A stretch of 55,611 bases of DNA from NCBI GenBank assembly GCA_048213135.1, contig PS015453.1:104983-160593 (forward strand). The letters are read 5' to 3'. How positions within the stretch are numbered: position 1 is the first letter of the stretch; each line of letters opens with the position of its first letter. A model generated the notes under the pieces. The model saw only the letters and a program-made list of their open reading frames with translations, did not search any database and had not been told where the DNA came from. Shown in pieces: positions 35,556-44,465 of this stretch. The position numbers were made by a program, and so were the translations under genes. Source of the stretch: Reclinomonas americana ATCC 50394. Taxonomy: Eukaryota; Jakobida; Jakobea; Jakobida.

Positions 35556-36631
35556 GCCTGGAGATGCGTGTCCCCCTGCCGGGCATGAGCAAGAAGCGCG
35601 GTACCAGCACACCGTGGGTACCCGGCGAGTGGCTGAAGGTGTCGAGCCAGCCCGGTACGTGAATGTGGTTGCACCTCGTGTGCACTTTCGCTTGACACCT
35701 CGCGCCCCGATGGTGTTAACACATTCAGCCAAACACTACCTCCGCGCCGTTACCACGACGTCGTTTGCTGCGCGAGTGGGCTGGGGTCTGGAGTGGCTGG
35801 AGGACATTGCTGAGCGTGCACCATGGGCCCTTCAGCACCAGTCGCTGTTCGACTTGCGTTACGAAATACGCGTGACCAGTGTGTCGGATGGCATTGAGTT
35901 GCTCCGTGTGAGGTGTGTGTGTGTCTGTGTGTATGACATGCTCTGGCGATGCCGCTGTTGCTCACTCGCCGTGGACACAGCGACATTGACCCGGAGGAGC
36001 GGCAACTGGATGTACCGGCACTGCTGCCTGGTCGCGACTATTTGGTGTCGATGATGGGCACGGCGCACTCGAGGCCACTGGACTTGCTCAATCTGCGCAC
36101 GCCGGCACTGGACGATGCAGCTGCCGTGGCATTTTTTGCGCCGCTGGTGGGCGAAGTACAAACGGCCGCCCTGGCGCTGGCCGAGCCGGAGCTTCTGCTC
36201 AAGATGCCCCGAGAAGGTGCGCTTCTCGAGTCTCTCCGGTCTCCCGTTCGCTGCTGTTGACTCACTATTGTGATGATGATCCTGCGTGCAGATACGGCAA
36301 CACTAGAGTCGACGGTAACAGTCTGCGCGTTGAATGCGATACGAGCACGTTGTGCTCCGGCCGCCACCAATGCCGACCCTCAAGACACAACCTCTGCTGC
36401 GCTGCGTCGGCGTGCAATGCGCGGCCTCCAGCCCGCGCTTGATCTGGTAAAGGAATGTGGCGCGCTGCACGGCGAGTTGCCCGAGGATGCAACCGAGGTC
36501 AGTCGCGACGTGTGTCTTCTCACGTCGTGCAGTGCGCTCACCAAGTGATGCAGCCGTCCGTGCCAGCCATGTCGGAGATGTTGGCCGACGAGCTGAATGC
36601 GCTCCTGCACGAAGTGCTGAACGTGGTGCAG
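35556..36631 (+). CDS. Unrecognised protein fragment between two gaps
   Basis: Exons joined at GT-AG borders read EMRVPLPGMSKKRGTSTPWV, AKHYLRAVTTTSFAARVGWG, QSLFDLRYEIRVTSVSDGIE, QLDVPALLPGRDYLVSMMGT, AAVAFFAPLVGEVQTAALAL, then a Thr/Ala-rich helical region, LDLVKECGALHGELPED and MSEMLADELNALLHEVLNVV. The middle part (DLRYEIRVTS...LLPGRDYLVSM) resembles a fibronectin-III-like beta sandwich, which is weak evidence. Both ends disappear in N gaps (34696-35555 and 36662-37086), so start and stop are not visible. No family recognised. Confidence 0.6.
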
Positions 36632-36661
36632 GTACACTCTCTGACTTGCCGTCGTGTGCTG

Positions 36662-37086
36662 NNNNNNNNNNNNNNNNNNNNNNNNNNNNNNNNNNNNNNN
36701 NNNNNNNNNNNNNNNNNNNNNNNNNNNNNNNNNNNNNNNNNNNNNNNNNNNNNNNNNNNNNNNNNNNNNNNNNNNNNNNNNNNNNNNNNNNNNNNNNNNN
36801 NNNNNNNNNNNNNNNNNNNNNNNNNNNNNNNNNNNNNNNNNNNNNNNNNNNNNNNNNNNNNNNNNNNNNNNNNNNNNNNNNNNNNNNNNNNNNNNNNNNN
36901 NNNNNNNNNNNNNNNNNNNNNNNNNNNNNNNNNNNNNNNNNNNNNNNNNNNNNNNNNNNNNNNNNNNNNNNNNNNNNNNNNNNNNNNNNNNNNNNNNNNN
37001 NNNNNNNNNNNNNNNNNNNNNNNNNNNNNNNNNNNNNNNNNNNNNNNNNNNNNNNNNNNNNNNNNNNNNNNNNNNNNNNNNNNNNN
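36662..37086. other. Assembly gap (425 N)
   Basis: Run of N that hides the 3' ends of two convergent genes: the unknown plus-strand fragment and the WD40 gene. Confidence 1.
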
Positions 37087-39754
37087 GCACTCGGTGATCG
37101 CCTTCTTGCGGCAGGAAAACCACAGTGCCGACAACACCCTGTGGACGAGTCGGTGAACTGCAAGGCGCATGCGCAACTACGACTGCCTCTGCAACATCGC
37201 AACAACAACACACCTCGACCTCCGTGTCGATAATGTCAAGATTCGTAAAAGGGCTGGCGTTACCGCCAATGGCTTGCGGCAGCTGGTGTTGAATGCGGAC
37301 AGCGGCGTTGGCCGGAATGCTGGCATTCTCCCACTCCAGCACGACAAAGGCACCACTGCCTTCGGTGCCCTCCACTCGCCGAATCGCCGGTGGGTGATAT
37401 TGCACAGCTGCACGCAACGGCACGTGAGTGGAACGAGCGACGGAAGGACGGGTGCGAGGGGAGATGGCAGTACCTTCGGCCGAGTCACCGAGTCGATAGA
37501 CCTTGGTGGTGTGGTCGCGAGAGCCAGAAGCAAAACGCTCTCCCGTCGGATCCCAGCACACGGCATCAATGTCGGCCTCGTGGTCCGCCACTTTGCACAC
37601 CGCAGTGCCGGTGTCGCCGTCCCAGATGCGCACAGTGCCGTCCCAGCTGCACGACAATAGTTGCACGCCACGCTGACGATGCAAACGAGAGGAAAGCATG
37701 AGATCATCAGCAGCTCAGCTGTTTCAGCGACAAGCCGACGAAACTGGCGACCAGGCGCAGTCAAACACGGGACTCGTGTGCCCCTCGAGAAGCCGCAAAC
37801 AGCGAGCCGTGTGTGGTGACCAGATGCGCAACGTCTTGTCTCGNNNNNNNNNNNNNNNNNNNNNNNNNNNNNNNNNNNNNNNNNNNNNNNNNNNNNNNNN
37901 NNNNNNNNNNNNNNNNNNNNNNNNNNNNNNNNNNNNNNNNNNNNNNNNNNNNNNNNNNNNNNNNNNNNNNNNNNNNNNNNNNNNNNNNNNNNNNNNNNNN
38001 NNNNNNNNNNNNNNNNNNNNNNNNNNNNNNNNNNNNNNNNNNNNNNNNNNNNNNNNNNNNNNNNNNNNNNNNNNNNNNNNNNNNNNNNNNNNNNNNNNNN
38101 NNNNNNNNNNNNNNNNNNNNNNNNNNNNNNNNNNNNNNNNNNNNNNNNNNNNNNNNNNNNNNNNNNNNNNNNNNNNNNNNNNNNNNNNNNNNNNNNNNNN
38201 NNNNNNNNNNNNNNNNNNNNNNNNNNNNNNNNNNNNNNNNNNNNNNNNNNNNNNNNNNNNNNNNNNNNNNNNNNNNNNNNNNNNNNNNNNNNNNNNCGAC
38301 GATGTGAGTACGTACCTGTGTCACACATGCGATGAGAGGAGGGACATAAATCCTTGGGGAAGACAGTGAAACAGAACGCACCGATCATCTGGACTCCACG
38401 CCACACCCCACACGCCTGCCGTGTGACCACGCAGAGTGGCAACAAAGGAACGCTCCGAAACCGACCAGATGCGCGCCGTTTGATCCTCGGAGGCAGAGGC
38501 CACTCGGTCTCCCTCCGTGCTAAACGCCTGTGAGAGAGAGAGAGAGAGAGAAAGCATGAGGATCCCCCGACGGAGGCAACGGAGACGACAATCGACACAC
38601 ACGCACCACGCGCCACACAGTGTCCTCATGGCCTCGCATCTTCGCAATTGCCCGCTGCTCACGGAACGACCACAGTCGCACCATGCCGTCGCCACAGCCT
38701 TGCATCGAAATGGGCGAGTGAGTGACAAGGAGACAGCAACGCGAGGAGCAAAAAAAAAAAACACACGACACTTACCGGAAACAATCAGATCGCCCTTGGA
38801 ACACGTGGACACGCCCCACACAAACGACTTGTTGGCGCCGGTGAACGACGACACGCACTTGCTGCGCATGAAATCCCACACCGTGACTCGTCCATCACGA
38901 GTTCCCGCGACGAGCAAGTGGCCGCGATACCCGTACATCCACTGCCATAAACGCAATGAGACAACCAGCAACAACAACAACAAAAAAGGAAGAAATCGAC
39001 TCACCGCCACGGCAAACACCGGCTCCCCGCCATGCGGTAGCGTCGCAAAGCAGCGCCCACTCTCCGTATCCCACACTCGCACATGCCCATCACGCGAGGC
39101 CTCAGCCAGCAACGCCTCACAGCCCACATTCGGGTTGAACGCCACCCCCAACACATCATCGCCCGCCTCCCGCAACGTATGCTCCACATCAGCGCGCACC
39201 GGCACCGCCAACGCCCCCAACGCCGCCGTCGGAGAAAACGCAGACAACGTACTGCTGTCGCCACTGCTGGCCACGCGCAGATCCAGTGCCAGCGAGGTGT
39301 GTCGCGAGTGCCCCGAGCCCGAGCGGCGCAGTGCTGGTGGTGTCCCTGGGCTGCGTGAGGACGACGATGGAGAGCCGCCGGCGGAGACAGACGAGGCCGA
39401 GTCGTGTCGCGAGTGGCCTCCGCCTCCGCCTCCGCTGCGTCGTCGCGCAGAGGCAGTGGAGGAGGGTGTCGAGGCCGTGGAGGGACTGTGCAGCTGCATC
39501 ATGGCGGCGGCGGCGGCGGCGACTGCGGAGACGTCGCTGGCGCGGCGCATGCTGTTGCTGCGTGGGGAGATGCCGGAGGGCGGCGAGTGTGCAGAGGCAG
39601 CAGCTGCTGCTGCGGAGGCCGCGGAAGGCGAGAGAGAGGGTTTGGTGCCGCGTGGAGTGGTGCCTGAGCTCGGTGAGGAGCCTTGGGAGGTGTCATTGGG
39701 CGAGCGGCTGTTGCTGCGTAATGAGCCAGAGAGGGGTGGAGGAACGCGCAACAT
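37087..39754 (-). CDS. WD40-repeat protein with Ser-rich N-terminal head
   Basis: The start chosen is MLRVPPPLSGSLRSNSRSPN. About 160 residues of Ser/Ala/Pro-rich sequence follow, with RRAS, RRRSGG, GHSRHDS and GHSRHTS motifs and SPR/TP sites. WD40 blades then appear: EASRDGHVRVWDTESGRCFA, VAGTRDGRVTVWDFMRSKCV, CGDGMVRLWSFREQRAIAKM, ASEDQTARIWSVSERSFVAT, DKTLRIWSPHTARCLRLLEG, SCSWDGTVRIWDGDTGTAVC and GSRDHTTKVYRLGDSAEG. One blade or more is probably hidden in the gap at 37844-38296. After the propeller comes a non-WD segment (GAFVVLEWENASIPANAAVR...SPFTNLDIIDTEV) and possibly a Cys-rich stretch (TGCCRHCGFPAARR) that runs into the gap at 36662-37086, so the stop is not seen. WD40 proteins are scaffolds; the specific role is unknown. 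Confidence 0.9.
37844..38296. other. Assembly gap (453 N)
   Basis: Run of N inside the WD40 gene, probably hiding one or more blades. Confidence 1.
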
Positions 39755-39973
39755 TCGCGGAAGTCGGTTGTAGCCTATAATGTAATATGGTGACTTCGCG
39801 ACGTCATGCGCGCTCTCTGTCTCTCTCTGTCTCTTCTCTCTTTCGGGCTTTGCACTATTGCAACTACTATCGTCGCCTCTCACACTGCAGTCCGCGCTTG
39901 CCAGGAAAAGCAGGAAATGTCGCCTTTATTGCTGTCGGACACACATTACAATCACAAGCGCGCGCGCAGAGCA
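39755..39973. promoter_or_regulatory. Divergent intergenic region
   Basis: 219 bp between the start codons of the WD40 gene (minus) and the nitrilase-family gene (plus). It contains a CT-rich stretch (about 39815-39845) and an AT-rich patch (tataatgtaatatgg, 39776-39790). Promoter function is inferred from position. Confidence 0.45.
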
Positions 39974-41154
39974 ATGACAGGAATGCGTGTGGCCATAAGT
40001 CAACTCCATGCCGTGCCCGGAGACACGGCTGCCAATGTGGCACGTGTGCAGCAGGTGCGCGCGGAGACGGAAAAAACACCGCCCTGTGTGTTGACTCACT
40101 CTCTCTCTCTCTCTTCCTGTCTTGCAGGTGGCCTCTGCACTTCGTGATCACGCCGACCTGGTGCTCTTCCCGGAGACGTATCTGAGCGGGTACCACGTGG
40201 GCCCGACGGTGATGCGTCGATGTGCAGTGGAGCTGCCGACTCCGATGCACGACGACTCACACCCACTGCTCGCGGTCGCGCGTGCAGCGCGCGAGGCCGG
40301 CGTGGCCATTGGTTTCCCGTATGCGGAGCTGGTGAAGAGCGCGAGTGGCGATGAGGTGTACAACTCGTTTGCGCTGTTTGATATCGATGGTGCGCTGCTG
40401 GCCAACTACCGCAAGTCGCACTTGTGGGGCTGTGAGTACGAAAAGGTGGTGTTCCGGCCTGGCCCTGGCCCGCTCACTCCGTACGCCATGAGCAACGTGT
40501 TGAATGACCCGTACACGCCCGTGTGCCTGCATGGTACGCAGCGTGTTGTTGTTGCAGAGCCCTCCGTCGCTGCAAAACAACACTGACCCCCTTCAAACAG
40601 GCTTCCCCGACATCCCGATCGGCCTGCTGGTGTGCTTCGACATTGAGTTTCCGGAACCGTCGCGTATCTATGCCACTCGCGGCGCCAAGATGGTGATTGC
40701 CGTCATGGCGTCGGCCGAGGCGCACGGTCTCACCTCGCGCTGCATTGTGCCGACGCGCGCCGTCGAGAACCACATTGGTGTGTTCTTTGTCAACTACCCG
40801 TCGTCGGCGGTGCCGCCAGTGCCTGACGCGCCCGACGCCATTCAGCTGTCGGGCACCTTTAGTGGCGGCAGCACGGCGGCGGCGCCCGACGGCACCGTGC
40901 TGTGCTCGTTGCCGGCGTATGCCTCCGCCTCCGGCGCCGACTCGAAGAAGATCCGCTACGACGATCCCGAGGCCTACGATCCTGCGCTGACCGAGACGCT
41001 GCGACAGCAGCTCAGCCTCGGCGACGATGAGTACGTGTTTGTCGTGAACTTCAACCCGTTCACGGAGCACCACGTCGACGACGCCGTGCGCAATCCCTAC
41101 CTGCAAGACCGACGTGTCGACCTCTTTGCGGGCATCATGGAGAAGCGCGAGTGA
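39974..41154 (+). CDS. Carbon-nitrogen hydrolase (nitrilase superfamily amidase)
   Basis: Hydrolyses a non-peptide C-N bond, most likely an amide. The first exon gives MTGMRVAISQLHAVPGDTAA; a second in-frame ATG (39983) starts MRVAIS, the usual start for the family. Two introns interrupt it. The Glu-Lys-Cys triad is complete: Glu in LVLFPETYLSGYHVG (codon 40174-40176), Lys in LLANYRKSHLWG (40413-40415) and Cys in GLLVCFDIEFPEPSR (40633-40635). Further family segments are RGAKMVIAVMASAEAHGLTS, VPTRAVENHIGVFFVNYP and FSGGSTAAAPDGTVLC. A C-terminal extension (about 50 residues) includes FVVNFNPFTEHHVDDAVRNP. Total length is about 350 residues, slightly longer than typical. The substrate cannot be fixed: bacterial-type stereoselective amidases and aliphatic amidohydrolases share this pattern. 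Confidence 0.93.
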
Positions 41155-41213
41155 TGAGGTCGGGAAGGGAAATAAGCTAAACTATGAACGTATAGAGAGA
41201 TTGGCGAAAGAAT

Positions 41214-43049
41214 TCATAGTTTGGCTCGCAGTGGTGCTGTCGATGCGACCAGCTCGGTCAGCTTGCACTGCCATTCGACCTGCGAGCGCGGCAAGTCGAC
41301 ACCGTAGCCCGCCACCGAGGCGAACCGCGTCGGCTTCTTCACCGCGGCCTCCATCACCGCACGCGCACGTGCCGGCGTGTGATTCGTCTGCATCTCGCCC
41401 TCCCAAAACGCGTCGCCCAGCGCCTGCCGAATGGCCTCCTCAAACTTGCACGGATGTGCCGTGGCAAGGCACACGGTGACAGTCGACGGCACCTTGGCGC
41501 GGCGCGCGGCACACACACCCACGGCCGTGTGCGGGTCGGCCAAGTAGTGCTCCTTTTCCCACAGCTGACGAATCGTGTCCAGCGTCTCGGTGTCGCTCAC
41601 CTGCAACGCGTCGCGAGATCAAAACACACAACCAAACACTCTCCCGACGAGAGATTGTCACGAACGAAGACCCACCGCCACAGAGGAGATCACCGACTGG
41701 ATGTTCTTCAACACGGAGCCGCCGAGGGTCACCTTGCCGACGCGGTCCATGGTCTGCATCCACGAGCGGAGCTGCGACGAGTCCTCGCCACTCAGCAGGT
41801 ACAGCAGACGCTCGAAATTGTACGGCACCTGTACTCATGCATCAGCACAACCTCCGCCATCCCGTCACCAGCCTTTCCCTTCCCCCCTGTTCGCAACTTG
41901 CGTGTTGATGGCCTCCGACACGGTGCGCACCATCTGGTCGGCGCGGTGGAATTCGCCGAGACGCACCGCACGATCCACAATATCGTTGGCATTCACACCG
42001 AGAATGAAACGCTCGACCTGCGGCAAGAAACCCATGCGACGGGCGATGAGGCCGGCCGAGATGTTGCCCATGGCGCCCGTCGGCACCGCAAACACCACTC
42101 GCGCATCGGCGCCGTGCTTGTCGAGCACGCGCAAGTAGGCCCACACTGTAAAGCACCAATCCAGTGAGCAACACACGTCGCCGACGCTGCTGTGGCATGT
42201 GTGCGCGCGAACCATAGTGCACGACCTGCGCCACCACACGCCCCAGATTGATGCTGTTGACATTGGAGAGACCGTAGCGCCGCTTCAGAGCGCGATCCTG
42301 AATCATGTTCTTGATGGGCCGGTCCATGTCGTCACCCGCACCCTCGTAGGTGACCACGTGCACATTCGGCGCATCGACCGTGGTCATTTGCCGCTCCTGC
42401 AACGCCGACACCTGCCCCTCGGGGAAGCACGCAAAAATGCGCAGTCGCTTCGAACCGAGAGCACCGTGAATGGCGGCCGGACCCGTGTCGCCCGTGGTGT
42501 TGACCAGCAACGTGAGATTCGCCTCTCGCCTGGCATGAACGAGATGAGTGAAAGCGAGACAAGAGTTTCTCCGATGCATGCATACCGAGTGGCAAAGTAG
42601 TCCAGCAGGCGGCACATGATCTGCTGCCCGACATCCTTGAACGAGAGTGTGGGGCCCGCAAACAGCTCCGCCACCAGCAGCTGCTCACTGGCACTCATGG
42701 TCTTGATCGGCACCACCACACTCGGCTCCTCAAACGTCGCCGCTGCCGCCTCCACAATGCGCTGCAACTCTGTTCGCGGAACCTGTCTCTCACACACACA
42801 AGTCAATTGCCCGTCTCTTTTCCTCCGTCACACTCCTTCGCAAGTTACCTCCTTCTCGGTGATGAACACGCGCAACACGGCCAAGCACAAGTCGGGAAAG
42901 TCGAGGGCGCGCCACTGATGCAGACGCGCTGCAGTCACGCGCGGCCATGTGGCCGGAACATACAGCCCACCATCAGGCGCGTAACCCGACAGAAGCGCTT
43001 CCTCAAAGCTCACGCGAGAGCCTCCGCCGCGCGTCGACACAAACTTCAT
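41214..43049 (-). CDS. Threonine synthase-like PLP enzyme (THNSL2-type)
   Basis: PLP-dependent lyase fold of the threonine synthase family. It starts MKFVSTRGGGSRVSFEEALL and continues SGYAPDGGLYVPATWPRV, matching the N-terminus of THNSL2 and fungal threonine synthase. The PLP lysine is in PTLSFKDVGQQ (codon 42636-42638). Next are LTLLVNTTGDTGPAAIHGAL (phosphate-binding loop with TSGDTG-like TTGDTG), LQERQMTTVDAPNVHVV, VNSINLGRVVAQVVHY, FAVPTGAMGNISAGLIARRM, VPYNFERLLYLLSGEDSSQL and a C-terminal HPCKFEEAIRQALGD. About six short introns. True threonine synthase makes threonine from O-phosphohomoserine; animal THNSL2 acts as a phospho-lyase. The sequence as seen does not separate the two, although the order of motifs is closest to THNSL2. 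Confidence 0.92.
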
Positions 43050-43116
43050 TCGCGTCGCGCGCCAATGACCCCAATTGAAGTCCCCAGCGGACGACCAAAG
43101 TGCCTTTTTTTGTGAT
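43050..43116. promoter_or_regulatory. 67-bp bidirectional promoter space
   Basis: Only 67 bp separate the start codons of the threonine synthase-like gene (minus) and the coiled-coil gene (plus). The spacing shows that the 5' UTRs must be very short, overlap, or be completed by upstream non-coding exons. Confidence 0.5.
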
Positions 43117-44349
43117 ATGGACGAGCAGAGTGCGGCGAGTGTGATTCGCGACTTTGCGGCGCGACAGGAGCGCGAGGTGGAGACGCTGCGCAGCGATTTG
43201 GCGCGCGCCGAGGTCGACGTGGCGACATTGCGTGCGCGTCTTTCCGACGCCGAACGCGAGATTCTCCGCTTGCAGCCGCATGCGGTGGCCGCAGCGCGAG
43301 AGGCCATGGTGCAGGTGTGTCTGTGTGGAAAGAGCGCGTGCGTGTGTGTACGTCATGTCGCTCATCCCTTGTTTGCGCTGTGACCAGGAGGACCTGATCA
43401 CGCTGTTGAATCGCCATGAGGGCGGCTTCCGCACCTCGTCACACAAGGTGCGTTGTGCGGGAGCGATCGGTGCATTGTGCGAGCGATTCTGATGTCTGTG
43501 TGTGTGTGTGCGCAGACGACGATCGAGCGCCTGGACGAGCTGTTCATCGCCTTTGAGATGAACAAGATCGAGCTGGAGCGGCGAGTGGCCGCGCTGCAGC
43601 GAGAGCAGGAGGCAGTGAGTGTGTCGCGCGACAATGCCACGCGAGTGACCACGCAGTTGCATCAGGAGGCGGCGCAGTTGCGCGCGCAGGCGGAGGAGGC
43701 GAGGAGAGCGCGCATGGATCAGCATCGCGAGGTCGAGCGCGCGTCGGCAGAGACACAGTCGCTGCGACGAGTGGCGGAGGATCTGCGCGAGGCGCTGGAT
43801 CGGGCCACTGCGCGGGCGTTGGAGGCGGAGGCACAGACGGCGACGCGCATGGCTGAGTTGAACAAGCAGGCGCAGGTGTATCAGGAGGTGCGCACCGATC
43901 GAACGCGCCTGCTCGATCGTGTCGGGCAGCTGGAGGAGGAGCTGCGACGGACGCAGTCGCAGCTGCATGATGCGATGCGTACGAGAGAGATCGCCGCCAC
44001 CTCGGCGCTCACCGACGCCCGACGAGAGCTCGACATGCGCGAGACGAACATGCGAGTGGAGTTTGAGCGCGTGTTGCAGGAGCGCGATGCCGAGGTGCAC
44101 GCGCTGCGATCGCGCTGTGAGCTGCTGGAACGCGAGCTCTCCGATGCACACAGTCAAGTTGCGTGGCTCTCTCGTGCAAGCAGCGACGAGGCCCCAGGCA
44201 TCTCATCATCATTCATACATGCATATGCACAGGTGGCCGGCTTGCGAGGCATGCTGTTGCATTTCGACGCAGAACGGGAACGCGCCGAGCAAAAGCTTGA
44301 GCGCATGCAGGAATGGATCCACTCCAAATCCGCCTCCTCGTACAGATGA
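43117..44349 (+). CDS. Long coiled-coil protein, unknown function
   Basis: It starts MDEQSAASVIRDFAARQERE. Four short introns join exons ending at MVQ, SSHK and DAHSQ. Nearly the whole protein (about 330 residues) is a charged heptad coiled coil: VETLRSDLARAEVDVATLRA, ERLDELFIAFEMNKIELERR, a long single exon of Glu/Arg/Ala heptads, LLDRVGQLEEELRRTQSQLH and LERELSDAHSQ; the C-terminal exon reads VAGLRGMLLHFDAERERAEQ and ends SASSYR-TGA. No other domain. Such proteins occur in centrosomes, cilia, Golgi tethers and tails of motor proteins, and composition alone cannot choose between these. The next gene starts 116 bp downstream on the same strand. Confidence 0.88.
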
Positions 44350-44465
44350 AAAGCTGCGGTGGCGCCACAGGTGGCACGGAGGAAGACAACAACAAAAGTG
44401 AAAATAGTTTGCGTTTTTTTCCGACCGCGCGCGCGCGATTCGATTCTCATAAGAGAGGGAGAGAG

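Noticed and set aside
39286-39780. Arg-rich plus-strand frames opposite the WD40 head
   Set aside because: They are shadows of the Ser/Ala/Pro-rich coding on the minus strand (high GC, few stops).
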